A stretch of DNA of 64,000 nt from Bailinhaonella thermotolerans (lineage in GTDB: Bacteria; Actinomycetota; Actinomycetes; Streptosporangiales; Streptosporangiaceae): the NCBI RefSeq assembly GCF_003594875.1, contig NZ_QZEY01000022.1, positions 1 to 64,000 of the forward strand, read 5' to 3'. Of the stretch, positions 30,523 through 39,110 are shown piece by piece. Made by a program: the position numbers and the translations under genes. The number at the start of each line of letters is the position of its first letter. Position 1 is the stretch's first letter. A model generated the notes under the pieces. It searched no databases, was not told the origin of the DNA, and saw only the letters and a program-made list of their open reading frames with translations.

Positions 30523-30882
30523 TCAGTCCCAGTCCAGGCCCTTGCGGCGCCACACGTAGGTGTAGGCGACCAGGACCGTGAGGATGAACAGCACCATCTC
30601 GACCAGCCCGAACACACCGAGCTGGTCGAAGGCGACCGCCCACGGGTAGAGGAAGATGATCTCGATGTCGAAGACGATGAAGAGCATCGCCGTGATCATG
30701 TATTTCAGCGGGAACCGGCCGCCGCCGACGGGCTGGCGGGTGGGCTCGATACCGCACTCGTACGCGTCGAGCTTGGCTCGGTTCCACCGCTTCGGCCCGG
30801 TGAACGGCGCGATTCCCACCGAGAAGATCGCGAATCCGGCCGCGAGCAGGCCGAGCACCAGAATGGGTGCATACAGCTCCAT
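30523..30882 (-). CDS. nuoA: NADH-quinone oxidoreductase subunit A
   Basis: First gene of the fourteen-gene nuo operon; 119 residues with three membrane helices. The conserved loop [38 protein letters not shown] contains the Cys used as a conformational marker in complex I. The preceding 180-base gap (30883-31062) carries one CCGTACGG (30935-30942) and no Rex-type palindrome, so expression may depend on its own promoter and on read-through from menJ. Confidence 0.96.
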   Translation of the reverse strand: MELYAPILVLGLLAAGFAIFSVGIAPFTGPKRWNRAKLDAYECGIEPTRQPVGGGRFPLKYMITAMLFIVFDIEIIFLYPWAVAFDQLGVFGLVEMVLFILTVLVAYTYVWRRKGLDWD

Positions 30883-31062
30883 CGCTACGCGTCCCCTCTC
30901 AGAGAGATTTCCACGTTCTGTTGCGCGCTCCGAGCCGTACGGCCCGTGCCGGTCGCCCGCGATACCGTAGCGCGGCGCGTGTCCCCGCAGGCAACCGGAC
31001 CAAGTCTAGGGATGTCGATCATCAGTCTTCGTTCGGGTGGAGGGTTGGACGAGGGCATGGCA

Positions 31063-32337
31063 TCACGCCGTCGGGGTGATCTTGGACAGGGCGTTGACGA
31101 TGCGGTCGGACACGTCCCCCCGGCGGTCGGTGAGGTTGCCCAGCAGCTTCAGCGCGAACCTCATCGCCCGCGGGTGGGCGAGCCCGTGCCGCGTCGCGAA
31201 CTTCATGACCCCCGGCTTGCCGATGGCCTGCACGAAGTACCGTCCGAGGTTGTAGTAACCGCCGTACGTGTCCTTCATGATCTGGGGGTACGTCCGCAGG
31301 ACCCGCTCGCGGCCCGCCGGGGTGGACCGGGCGAGGGCCAGCGCGACCATCTCCGCGGCGATCTCCCCGGACTCCATGGCGTACGCGATGCCCTCGCCGT
31401 TGAACGGGTTGATCATGCCGCCGGCGTCGCCCACGAGCACCAGGCCCCGGTCGTAGTGCGGCTGCCGGTTGAAGGCCATCGGCAGCGCGGCGCCCCGGAT
31501 CGGGCGCGTCATGTTCTCCTCGGAGAACCCCCACTCGGCGGGCGTGCTCTTCAGCCAGCGCCGGAGCAGATCCCGGTAGTCGATGTTCTGGAACGCCGCG
31601 CTCGTGTTGAGCAGGCCCAGCCCCACGTTGCTCGTGCCGTCGCCGAGGCCGAAGACCCAGCCGTAGCCGGGGAGCAGCCGGTCGCCGTCCCACAGCTCCA
31701 GCCACGACTCCAGGTAGTCGTCGTCGTGCCGGGGGCTCTTGAAGTAGGTGCGCACGGCCACGCCCAGCGGCCGGTCCTCGCGCTTGTGCAGGCCGATGGC
31801 CAGGGACAGGCGGCTGGAGTTGCCGTCGGCGGCGACCACCACGGGGGCGCGGTACTCGACCGGCTCGCCGCCCTCCTCCCTGGCGGTCACGCCGACGACG
31901 CGCCCGTCGCGGTCGTCCAGCACCGGGCCGGTCACCGTGCAGTTCTGCCGCAGCTCGGCGCCGGCGCGGGCGGCGTTCTCCGCGAGGATGCGGTCGAAGT
32001 CCTCCCGGACGCGCACGAGCCCGTAGTCGGGGTAGCTCGCCAGGTCCGGCCAGTCCAGCTCCAGCCGGAGGCCGCCCCCGACGACGCGCAGGCCCCGGTT
32101 CTTCACCCAGCCGGGCGCCTCGGTGTCGATGCCCATCTTGATCAGGCACTTCACCGCGCGCGGCGTGAGGCCGTCACCGCAGACCTTCTCGCGGGGGAAC
32201 GAGGTCTTCTCCAGCAGGAGGACGTCCAGACCGGACTGCGCGAGATGGAACGCGGTGCTGGAACCGGCCGGCCCGGCGCCGACGACGATCACGTCGGCAC
32301 TCCTGCGACCCACGCCAATGGGGGTTCGCTCGCTCAC
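31063..32337 (-). CDS. menJ: Geranylgeranyl-reductase-family flavoprotein, menaquinone reductase-like
   Basis: FAD-dependent reductase likely to saturate a double bond of the menaquinone side chain, as shown for M. tuberculosis MenJ (Rv0561c). FAD motifs are VIVVGAGPAGSSTAFHLA at the N-terminus, EKVCGDGLTPRAV, and GLVLVGDAGGMINPFNGEGI near residue 290. GTG 32337 is the assigned start. Neighbours support the role: menG upstream and nuo plus a prenyl synthase downstream, all on one strand. A Rex operator lies 82 bases before the start. A plant-type chlorophyll or archaeal lipid reductase is possible by family but not by context. Confidence 0.85.
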   Translation of the reverse strand: MSERTPIGVGRRSADVIVVGAGPAGSSTAFHLAQSGLDVLLLEKTSFPREKVCGDGLTPRAVKCLIKMGIDTEAPGWVKNRGLRVVGGGLRLELDWPDLASYPDYGLVRVREDFDRILAENAARAGAELRQNCTVTGPVLDDRDGRVVGVTAREEGGEPVEYRAPVVVAADGNSSRLSLAIGLHKREDRPLGVAVRTYFKSPRHDDDYLESWLELWDGDRLLPGYGWVFGLGDGTSNVGLGLLNTSAAFQNIDYRDLLRRWLKSTPAEWGFSEENMTRPIRGAALPMAFNRQPHYDRGLVLVGDAGGMINPFNGEGIAYAMESGEIAAEMVALALARSTPAGRERVLRTYPQIMKDTYGGYYNLGRYFVQAIGKPGVMKFATRHGLAHPRAMRFALKLLGNLTDRRGDVSDRIVNALSKITPTA

Positions 32338-32418
32338 GGGACTGTCCTGTCCTACGGGTTCGCTGCTACCTGGCTGTTTGCGCCTGCCTCGTCACTTGCT
32401 GAGCCTCTCGCGGCTTTT

Positions 32419-32436
32419 TTGTGAAGGACTTCACAA
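32419..32436. promoter_or_regulatory. Rex operator (ROP) upstream of menJ
   Basis: TTGTGAAGGACTTCACAA has perfect 8-base arms and fits the actinomycete Rex site TGTGAA-N4-TTCACA. It lies between the menG stop and the menJ start. Rex is encoded at 52525-53268 in the same window. Repression of menJ and possibly nuo under low NADH/NAD+ is inferred. Confidence 0.75.
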
Positions 32437-32491
32437 GCATCAGCTCCGAAGTCTAGTCCGTAAGCACTTTCTCGCGGGCGTCGGGGGTCGC

Positions 32492-33241
32492 TTACCGGAG
32501 AGTCGCGGAGTCCCGTTCCGGCTTGCGCGCCCGGTGCACGGCGACCGCGCCCAGCGACAGATTGCGCCAGGCGACCCTGCTCCAGCCGGCCCGCTGGATC
32601 ACCCTCGCGAGCGACGGCTGGTCGGGCCAGGCCTGGATCGACTCGCTCAGGTAGTCGTAGGAATCCGGGTTGGAGCTGGTCAGCCGGGTGATGAGCGGGA
32701 TCGCGTACTTGAGGAAGATGTTGTAGTAGGCGAACCGGAACGGCGCGAACGTCGGCCGCGAGAACTCCGCGACGACCAGCCGGCCGCCCGGCTTCGCCAC
32801 CCGCAGCATCTCGCGGAGCGCCTGCTCCGTGTCCGCGACGTTGCGCAACGCGTACGAAATCGTCACCACGTCGAAAGAGTCGTCGGCGAACGGCAGCCGC
32901 AGCGCGTCGCCCGCCGTGAACGTGACGCCGTGGACGCCGCCGCCGCTCACGCCCGAGCCGCCCAGCCGCCGGGTGCCCTCGCGCAGCATCCCGAGCGAGA
33001 AGTCGCACGCGATCGCCCGCGCGCCCAGCCGGGTGAAGGAGACCGCCGAGGTGCCGGTCCCGCCGCCGATGTCGAGCACCAGCTCGCCCGGGCCCGCGTC
33101 CACCGCGTCCGCGACCACCTTGCGCCACCAGTACGTCTGGCCCATCGTCATCAGGTCATTGACCAGGTCGTAGCGCCGCGCCGTACGGTCGAACATGGCG
33201 GCGACCTCGTGCGGCTTCTTCTCCAGTGATGCGCGGGTCAT
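32492..33241 (-). CDS. menG: Demethylmenaquinone methyltransferase
   Basis: SAM-dependent C-methyltransferase (UbiE/MenG) for the last ring step of menaquinone synthesis; 249 residues. The family N-terminus [23 protein letters not shown] motif [14 protein letters not shown], and the C-terminal [27 protein letters not shown] are all clear. ATG 33241 is the start. The gene is followed by 154 bases that include the Rex site and then menJ. Confidence 0.95.
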   Translation of the reverse strand: MTRASLEKKPHEVAAMFDRTARRYDLVNDLMTMGQTYWWRKVVADAVDAGPGELVLDIGGGTGTSAVSFTRLGARAIACDFSLGMLREGTRRLGGSGVSGGGVHGVTFTAGDALRLPFADDSFDVVTISYALRNVADTEQALREMLRVAKPGGRLVVAEFSRPTFAPFRFAYYNIFLKYAIPLITRLTSSNPDSYDYLSESIQAWPDQPSLARVIQRAGWSRVAWRNLSLGAVAVHRARKPERDSATLR

Positions 33242-33287
33242 GCGGTTCAGCCTAGTGCCGGGCCCCCGGGGCCCCGCGCCGCCCCGT

Positions 33288-33341
33288 CACGCCCGCGCCG
33301 CCCCGACGCGCCCCTCGCGTCGCCCTGCACGCCCGCGCCGC
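33288..33341. repeat. 14-base direct repeat upstream of menG
   Basis: CACGCCCGCGCCGC occurs at 33288-33301 and 33328-33341, a 40-base period, in the divergent gap between menG and the propeller gene. No function is assigned. Confidence 0.5.
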
Positions 33342-33448
33342 TCCAGCACGCCCCCTCACGTCGCTCCATCGCGGCTTACGGGCTTCTTTCCCGGCGCATG
33401 CACGCAAAGTCACCGACCCGATACGCGTCGTCTGGTAGCTCTAGGGGA

Positions 33449-34717
33449 ATGCGCGACTCTCGGGCTCTCACCGCGACCCTCGCCGCCGGCGGTCTCCTGC
33501 TGGCCGCCACGGCGCCCGCCACGGCGGGCACCACGGGACACCGGCGCGTGGTGTCGGCCGACCCCGTCGACTGGACCCCGCACGTGCTCGACGGGATCGT
33601 GCACAGCATCGCCATGGCCGGGAACACCGTGATCGTCGGTGGCTCGTTCAGCGCCGTCCAGGAGGCCGGCGCCGACGCGCGGCCGCTGCCCCGCCACAAC
33701 CTGTTCGCCTTCGACGCGCGCACCGGCCGGATCGTCAAGGACTTCGACCCGCACGTCGCGGGCCCGGTGCTCGCCCTCGCCGCCGGCGAGAACGGCACGG
33801 TGTACGCCGGGGGCGCGTTCGGGCTGGTCAACGGCGACACCCAGCGCGGCCTGGCCCGGCTGCGGCTGGACAACGGGGAGACGGTCGGGTCCTTCGGCGG
33901 CGCGGCCCTGCGCGACGGCGCCGTCTACACGATGGCCCGGCGCGGCCGCCACCTCTACGTCGGCGGCGACTTCACGGGCGTCGGCGGCGCGGCCCGTACG
34001 GCTCTCGCCCGCCTCGACGCCGAGACCGGGCGGGCCGACCCCTCGTTCACGATCCAGCCCGCGATCCCCCGGTACGGCCGGGTCAAGGTCTACTCCCTCG
34101 CGGTGAACTCCCGGGGCGACCGGCTGGCCGTGGACGGGGCGTTCATGGAGCTGGGCGGGCTGCGGCGGCCCCAGCTCGGGCTGATCGACCTCAGGCGGGG
34201 CAAGGTCGCCCCCTGGAAGAGCGAGGCGTACGCCCCGGAGTGCAAGGAGACGTTCCCGTCGTACGTGCGCGGGCTGGACTTCTCCCCCGACGGGAAGTAC
34301 TTCGTGGTCGTCACCACGGGCGGCGTGCACGGCAAGAACACCCTCTGCGACACCGCCGCCCGCTTCGAGACCTACAAGACCGGGAGCAGGATCAAGCCCA
34401 CCTGGGTGAACCACACCGGCGGGGACTCGCTCTACTCGGTGGCCGTGACCGGCGCGGCCGTCTACGTCGGCGGGCACCAGCGGTGGATGAACAACCCGCG
34501 CGGGCGGGACAGCGCCGGGCCCGGCGCGGTGAGCCGGCCGGGCATCGCCGCCCTCGACAGCCGCACCGGGCGGGCGCTGCGGTGGAATCCCACGCGCGAG
34601 CGCGGCGTCGGGGTGCGCGCGTTCCTCGCCCACAGGAACGGGCTGTTCGTGGGCAGCGACACCACCGAGCTCGGCCGTGAGCGGCACGGCCGGATCGGGA
34701 TGTTCCCGATGAAGTAG
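33449..34717 (+). CDS. Secreted beta-propeller-like protein
   Basis: The 422-residue product has a signal peptide (about 1-32, ending ATAPATAGTT). Its body contains repeated blades of the DUF5122/delta-60 style: HSIAMAGNTVIVGGSFSAV, ALAAGENGTVYAGGAFGLVNG, TMARRGRHLYVGGDFTGVGG, and later VYVGGH. Each pairs a hydrophobic strand with a GG(D/S)F turn. No catalytic signature is visible. ATG 33449 is chosen to place the signal peptide; the AGGGGA before it is very close, so GTG/TTG alternatives cannot be ruled out. It has no operon partner. Confidence 0.7.
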   Translation: MRDSRALTATLAAGGLLLAATAPATAGTTGHRRVVSADPVDWTPHVLDGIVHSIAMAGNTVIVGGSFSAVQEAGADARPLPRHNLFAFDARTGRIVKDFDPHVAGPVLALAAGENGTVYAGGAFGLVNGDTQRGLARLRLDNGETVGSFGGAALRDGAVYTMARRGRHLYVGGDFTGVGGAARTALARLDAETGRADPSFTIQPAIPRYGRVKVYSLAVNSRGDRLAVDGAFMELGGLRRPQLGLIDLRRGKVAPWKSEAYAPECKETFPSYVRGLDFSPDGKYFVVVTTGGVHGKNTLCDTAARFETYKTGSRIKPTWVNHTGGDSLYSVAVTGAAVYVGGHQRWMNNPRGRDSAGPGAVSRPGIAALDSRTGRALRWNPTRERGVGVRAFLAHRNGLFVGSDTTELGRERHGRIGMFPMK

Positions 34718-34724
34718 GGGCTGC

Positions 34725-35138
34725 CTACTTGCCGGCGTCGCCGTCGCGCTTGGGGGCCTCGTCGGCGTCCGCCGCGCCCGGGGACGCGGGCCGCGAGCCC
34801 GGCTGCGCGGGGGTGGCCTGGGCGGACGCGCCCTGACGGGCGGCCTCCTCGGCCTGCGCGGCCTCCTCGGCGTCCTCGCGCGCGGCGCGCTCCGCCATCA
34901 GGCGGCGGTTGTTCTCCGCGCGGGAGGCGATCGCCATGGACATGGCGTCGCGCTGCTTGGACAGCAGAACGTAGCTGGCCAGACCGCTGACGAGGAACGA
35001 GAGCAGCAGGAGGGCCAGGAGATCCGGCATCCCGATAGCGCGGCCCACGAGGCCGCCGATGTCCAAGAGGTAGAGGACACCCGCTGTTATGGCAAACAGG
35101 GCAAGCCGGGAAGCGGTATAAACAAGGACCGGTCGCAC
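34725..35138 (-). CDS. DUF4229 membrane protein
   Basis: The 137-residue actinobacterial protein has two membrane helices (about 5-28 and 40-62), then a charged coiled coil (SKQRDAMSMAIASRAENNRRLMAERAAREDAEEAAQ) and an Ala/Pro-rich tail. This matches the DUF4229 family; its role is unknown. GTG 35138 is the start. It faces the propeller gene with an 8-base gap between the stops. Confidence 0.75.
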   Translation of the reverse strand: MRPVLVYTASRLALFAITAGVLYLLDIGGLVGRAIGMPDLLALLLLSFLVSGLASYVLLSKQRDAMSMAIASRAENNRRLMAERAAREDAEEAAQAEEAARQGASAQATPAQPGSRPASPGAADADEAPKRDGDAGK

Positions 35139-35393
35139 GCTGCCGAGCCTACGCGCTTTCGGGGGCTGGTCTACCGCTCAGCTTCTCTCGATCAGCCACA
35201 ACCCCACCAGAAGTTGTGGTTTCATAAAGAAAAGCCCATGAGACACCCAAAGAGGCTCTATCATATAGCAAACGGGCAGTCGGCTGATAACATCTCGTGA
35301 TCTTGACGGAAACCACGGATAAATCCGGCTTAGCTCGTCACACTGGATACCTGTCCGCCCGCTATAGAGAGCGGGACGCGAGGGGGAGAGATC
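35139..35393. promoter_or_regulatory. AT-rich divergent control region upstream of bldC
   Basis: This is the least GC-rich stretch of the window. It contains CCACAAC (35196-35202) paired with GTTGTGG (35213-35219), a CTAT-CAT-ATAG palindrome (35258-35268), and a hairpin CCCGCT-atagag-AGCGGG (35358-35375) just before the bldC ribosome site. A TTGACG element near 35303 could be a -35, but no matching -10 is convincing. The hairpin could affect bldC mRNA (inference). Confidence 0.4.
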
Positions 35394-35609
35394 GTGGAAA
35401 GTAGCAGCGAGCGCCTGCTGACCCCCGGAGAGGTCGCCGCCCTCTTCCGGGTGGACCCCAAGACGGTGACGCGCTGGGCCGCCGCGGGGCGGATCAGCAG
35501 CATTCGCACGCCCGGGGGTCACCGCCGGTTCCGAGAGTCCGAGGTCCACGCACTCCTGCGCGGCGAGGACATCGTTACCGAACGCGCGGGCGAAGCGCCC
35601 CGCGTCTGA
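35394..35609 (+). CDS. bldC: BldC-family developmental regulator
   Basis: A small MerR-type winged-HTH protein without effector domain. In Streptomyces, BldC delays sporulation and binds DNA cooperatively in tandem arrays (established). Its 71 residues match the family almost end to end: LLTPGEVAALFRVDPKTVTRWAAAGRISSIRTPGGHRRFRESEV. GTG 35394 follows AGGGGGAG. Monocistronic, with an intrinsic terminator at 35678-35698. Confidence 0.95.
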   Translation: MESSSERLLTPGEVAALFRVDPKTVTRWAAAGRISSIRTPGGHRRFRESEVHALLRGEDIVTERAGEAPRV

Positions 35610-35677
35610 GTCATCCGGCACACGCCCCACCCGGGCCGATCAGCCGAGCCCGCGGGCCGGTCGGCCCCCCTTCTCAG

Positions 35678-35698
35678 CCACCCTGACCGGGTGGTTTT
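35678..35698 (+). terminator. Intrinsic terminator after bldC
   Basis: CCACCC (35678-35683) and GGGTGG (35689-35694) form a stem with a 5-base loop, followed directly by TTTT. It lies 69 bases past the bldC stop. Confidence 0.75.
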
Positions 35699-35743
35699 CA
35701 CGTACTCGCGTGCCGCCCACCCCTCAGCGGCTTCCGCGCGCCC

Positions 35744-35998
35744 CTACCGGGGCGACCCCTCACCGTCCTGCTCGGCCTTGAAGGCCAGGAACTGGCGCTC
35801 CAACTCGTCGTTCTCCTCACGCCAGCGGCGGCGGCGCTCCTCCAGCTCCTCCTCGGTCACCGCCTCGGCGTTCAGCCGTTCGTAGTCCGGGTCGCCGGGG
35901 CCGATGTCCGCGTAGGCGTCGCCGATCAGCCTGGCGTCGTCGCTCAGCAGGCTCACGGGCACGCGGAGTCTCCCGTCGGCGAGCCTGATGACGTGCAT
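35744..35998 (-). CDS. Small charged coiled-coil protein
   Basis: No family is recognised. The 84-residue product has a short beta-rich N-terminus (MHVIRLADGRLRVPVSLL) and then a strongly charged helix (EEELEERRRRWREENDELERQ). ATG 35998 has AGGTGG 5 bases upstream; GTG 36007 is an alternative. It starts 18 bases after the stop of the metallopeptidase gene and would be made from the same transcript, so it may be that enzyme's partner, inhibitor or immunity factor (inference). Confidence 0.6.
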   Translation of the reverse strand: MHVIRLADGRLRVPVSLLSDDARLIGDAYADIGPGDPDYERLNAEAVTEEELEERRRRWREENDELERQFLAFKAEQDGEGSPR

Positions 35999-36016
35999 GT
36001 CGACCACCTGGTTCCG

Positions 36017-37261
36017 TTATATGCCGTAACGCCGGTTGAAGAAGAGCATGACGTTGAGGGCGATACGCGTGTCGCCGCCGAGCATATCGACCAGGGCCGG
36101 ACGCTGCCGGGACGCGATGGCCGCGAACGCGTCGGCGAAGAACTCCTTGCGCCCCAGCGATCCCGGCTGCTTGTGGAACTCGCTCGCCAGGTGCGGCAGG
36201 GCCGCCTCGTAGAGCGCGACGAACTCCGGCGAGTCCGACAGCCACTCCCCCGGCGCGGCGTCCACGTCGTCCAGGGCGTGCCCCACCTCGTGCATCATCA
36301 CGTCCGGCGTCGGCGAGGGCCGGTCCCCCACCACGATCTTGCGGTCGCCGTACGCGCCGGCGCAGATGTCCCACGTCGCCCGCCCCGACGGCAGCGGGGC
36401 GCCCCGGAGGTACCGCATGTCGTCCAGGTCCGGCACGCCCCCCGGCCCCACGTAGATCCCGTCGAGCCCGTCGGCCAGGCGCTCCTTCAGCACCTGAGGG
36501 AGCGCGGCCAGGCTGTCGATGGCCCGCACGCACTCGGGCGGCGGCGTCCCCTCCCACTGGCGATAGAGCACGCTCTCCAGCTCGCCACAGTGCTGCCGCC
36601 CGTCCGGCCGGTACGGCGAGTCCGGCGGCCGCGGCTCCGTGCGCGGCAGCTCGTCCCCCAGCTCGAAGTCCCGCCAGCTATAGGCCCGCCGGTCCTCGAA
36701 CCCGTCCGGCCGCGCCCCGGCCTCCTCTGGCATGCCCGGCCACACCTCCCGCCGCCCCGGCCCCTCCCCCCACCAGGCCCCGCCCGCCGTACGGCGTGAG
36801 CCGGGGAATCCGTGGTCCGCGCCGCCCGCCCCCCGAGCCTCCCCCGGGCGGCGTGGCGCGCTCTCAGGGGCGCCCTGGGCCCGGTCCCCGGGCCGGGCCC
36901 GCCCGGCCTCCTCGGAGGGCGTACGGGGGGCGTCGTACGGCATGCGGCGGACCGCGCCGCGGCGCGGGGCGAACTCCTCGGGGAGATCGTCGTGGTCCGG
37001 CCCGGGCCGGGCGTCACGTCCGGGCGGGGAGCCGCGTCCGTACGGGGCCGGGCCGGTGTCGCCCGGCTCGGCCGCCTCCGCCGCCTCCGCGGCCTCCGGG
37101 TCCTGGTCGAGGTCACGGGATCGCCCCCGGTAGGGGGATCCGTAGGGGACCACCTGCCACCAGCGGCGCTCGGAACGGTCCAGCGAGAAGCGGCCGCGCC
37201 GATGGCGGCCCCGGCGCTGCGGGTCGTCGGGGAGCGAGGACCGGTCACCCGAATACCGCAT
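36017..37261 (-). CDS. Predicted zincin metallopeptidase, lethal-factor (ATLF)-like, with disordered N-terminus
   Basis: The 414-residue protein has an N-terminal half (to about 190) rich in Arg, Pro, Gly and Glu and probably disordered. The C-terminal domain carries the zincin motif MMHEVGHALDD (HEVGH at about 324-328) and, about 45 residues later, KEFFADAFAAI, whose Glu fits the third zinc ligand of the anthrax lethal factor/Pro-Pro endopeptidase-like group. No signal peptide or membrane helix is visible. ATG 37261 lies 4 bases after AGAGG. The assignment is by motif and spacing only. The substrate is unknown, and a toxin-like or internal processing role is open. Confidence 0.65.
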   Translation of the reverse strand: MRYSGDRSSLPDDPQRRGRHRRGRFSLDRSERRWWQVVPYGSPYRGRSRDLDQDPEAAEAAEAAEPGDTGPAPYGRGSPPGRDARPGPDHDDLPEEFAPRRGAVRRMPYDAPRTPSEEAGRARPGDRAQGAPESAPRRPGEARGAGGADHGFPGSRRTAGGAWWGEGPGRREVWPGMPEEAGARPDGFEDRRAYSWRDFELGDELPRTEPRPPDSPYRPDGRQHCGELESVLYRQWEGTPPPECVRAIDSLAALPQVLKERLADGLDGIYVGPGGVPDLDDMRYLRGAPLPSGRATWDICAGAYGDRKIVVGDRPSPTPDVMMHEVGHALDDVDAAPGEWLSDSPEFVALYEAALPHLASEFHKQPGSLGRKEFFADAFAAIASRQRPALVDMLGGDTRIALNVMLFFNRRYGI

Positions 37262-37395
37262 CACACCTCTTTCCCCTGCATGAGACCGCTTTCCGCCGCC
37301 GGAGCCGGAGGCGTCGGCAAAGGGACGGTCCCCAACAAGGTACGCCGCGGATCTTCACCAGTCATCTCCCGGCCCGGTACGCACCTGTCCGACGG

Positions 37396-37740
37396 ATGAC
37401 ATACTCTGCCGACATGCCGGTTGTCGGTCTCCTGTTGCTCGCGTTCTGGCTCTACTGCCTGTTCGATGTGATCACCACACCGGACGAGCACACCCGCAAC
37501 CTGCCCAAGGTCCTGTGGGTCATCATCGTCGTCCTGCTCGTCGACATCGGCGGCGTCCTCTGGCTGCTCCTCGGCCGCCCGCGCCGCGCCCTGGCCGGCG
37601 GTTCCCCCTGGGGCCCCGCCCGGGCCGAGACGGGCCCCACCCCGACGACCCCCGCCCCGCAGGCCCCGCGCGGCCCCGACGACGACCCCGACTTCCTCCG
37701 CGACCTGGAGCGCCGCCTCAAGGGCGACACCCCCGACTGA
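37396..37740 (+). CDS. PLDc_N-domain small membrane protein
   Basis: Two membrane helices (VVGLLLLAFWLYCLFDVI and VLWVIIVVLLVDIGGVLWLLL) flank the TTPDEHTRNLPK loop, the mark of the phospholipase D-nuclease N-terminal (PLDc_N) family found alone in actinobacteria. A Pro-rich cytosolic tail ends with an acidic helix (DDDPDFLRDLERRLKG). ATG 37396 or ATG 37414 may be used; a CATACT element just upstream of the latter would suit a leaderless mRNA. Function unknown. Confidence 0.75.
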   Translation: MTYSADMPVVGLLLLAFWLYCLFDVITTPDEHTRNLPKVLWVIIVVLLVDIGGVLWLLLGRPRRALAGGSPWGPARAETGPTPTTPAPQAPRGPDDDPDFLRDLERRLKGDTPD

Positions 37741-38102
37741 CCCCCGCGCGGGGAACGGGGGGCCAGGCACGCCTGGACCGCTCCCCGCCGGCGCGGACCG
37801 CCCGAAAGGTCCACGCGGACACCACCGGCTCGCCCGCCCGGCCCGGCGCCGGCCGTACGGCATCAGCCCTCCCGCCCGCGCGCTCTTCCGCATGCCGCGC
37901 TGGACGCCCGCTGGGTGCCACGCCGGGCCGAGTCAAACGCGAAGAATCCTCACGCCGGAACATTCTTCCGCGTGGCTTCCGCCGCCCGGGTCATACGCCC
38001 GAAACCCCCACCACGCCGCTCCTTCTTCGCCGTGATCACGCGGTTTTCTCCGCACGGGTCGTGATTGAAAGTGCGTGATCACCGCGAGGAGGTGGGAGCG
38101 GA
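37741..38102. other. Convergent intergenic region
   Basis: The 362-base gap between the PLDc_N gene and ccsB has no supported gene. It contains CCGTACGG (37853-37860), a perfect CGTGATCACG palindrome (38031-38040) and a second GTGATCAC copy 43 bases later (38075-38082). Confidence 0.5.
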
Positions 38103-39107
38103 TCAGAGGTCGGCGTAGGAGTGGAGGCCGGAGATGAAGACGTTCACGCCCACCAGGTTGAAGAGGAGGCAGGCGCAGGCGACGAGCTGGATGATCGTCG
38201 AGCGGCGGCCCTTCCAGCCCGCGGTGGCGCGGGAGTGCAGGTAGGCGGCGTACGCGATCCAGGTGATGAAGGACCAGGTCTCCTTGGGGTCCCAGCCCCA
38301 GTAGCGGCCCCAGGCGCGGTCGGCCCACAGGGCGCCGGCGATCACCGCGAAGGTCCAGATGGGGAACGCGAAGACGATCGCGCGGTGGGCGATGCGCTCA
38401 AGCTGGTCCAGGTCGAGCGTGCGGGTGATCGCGGTGAAGCCGACCGGCTTCCCCGCCCCGGTGCGGCCGTCGTACCGCCAGCGCATGAGCTGGAGGATGC
38501 CGATCACGCCCGCGAGGATGAACATGCCCGAGGCGATGATCGCGGCGCTGACGTGGATCGCGATCCAGTACGACTTGAGCGCCGGCACCACCGGCCCCGC
38601 CTGGACGTAGAGATAGCGCAGCGCGATGCCGAGGCCCAGGATGGTCGGGACCATCACGAAGACGCCCAGGTGGCGCACCGGGTGGCGGACCAGGAAGGCC
38701 AGGTACGCGGTCACGGCGGCGAAGCAGATCGCGACCACGAACTCGTACATGTTGCCCCACGGCCACCGGTCGGCCGCCGCGCCGCGCGTGATGATCGACC
38801 CGAGGTGGGCCGCCCAGCCGAGCACGGTGAACGCGACGCCGAAGGCCCCCCAGTTCACGGCCCGGCGCGGCGCCGCCGCCGCGGATTCCGGGTCCGCGTC
38901 CGCGACCGCGACGCCACCCGGCGCGGACGCGCCTTCGGACGCCCCCGCTCCCCCGGACACCGCCGCGCCGGCAGGGACCGCGGCCTTGGCGGCCGTACGG
39001 CGGAACGCCAGCTCCACCGCGAACGCGAGCATCGCGAGCGTGTAGACCGGCAGGGAGCCCAGGATGAGCTGGTCGCTCAGCTCCACCAGGCCTTGGTCGA
39101 CCTTCAT
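38103..39107 (-). CDS. ccsB: Cytochrome c biogenesis protein CcsB/CcsA (heme handling)
   Basis: Integral membrane heme exporter/ligase component of System II cytochrome c maturation; 334 residues. The WWD-type motif RYWGWDPKETWSFITWIAYAAYLH is complete near the C-terminus, and conserved His residues flank it (ERIAHRAIV, WIAIHVSAAI). A 45-residue Ala/Gly-rich loop (about 40-85) separates the first two helices. It is the last gene of the gpm-resA-ccdA-resB-ccsB order, 3 bases after resB. Confidence 0.93.
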   Translation of the reverse strand: MKVDQGLVELSDQLILGSLPVYTLAMLAFAVELAFRRTAAKAAVPAGAAVSGGAGASEGASAPGGVAVADADPESAAAAPRRAVNWGAFGVAFTVLGWAAHLGSIITRGAAADRWPWGNMYEFVVAICFAAVTAYLAFLVRHPVRHLGVFVMVPTILGLGIALRYLYVQAGPVVPALKSYWIAIHVSAAIIASGMFILAGVIGILQLMRWRYDGRTGAGKPVGFTAITRTLDLDQLERIAHRAIVFAFPIWTFAVIAGALWADRAWGRYWGWDPKETWSFITWIAYAAYLHSRATAGWKGRRSTIIQLVACACLLFNLVGVNVFISGLHSYADL

Positions 39108-39110
39108 CGG

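Noticed and set aside
38031-38083. Two GTGATCAC palindromes as a paired operator
   Set aside because: They lie between convergent genes, where no promoter is expected, and GATC-centred palindromes of this length arise easily.
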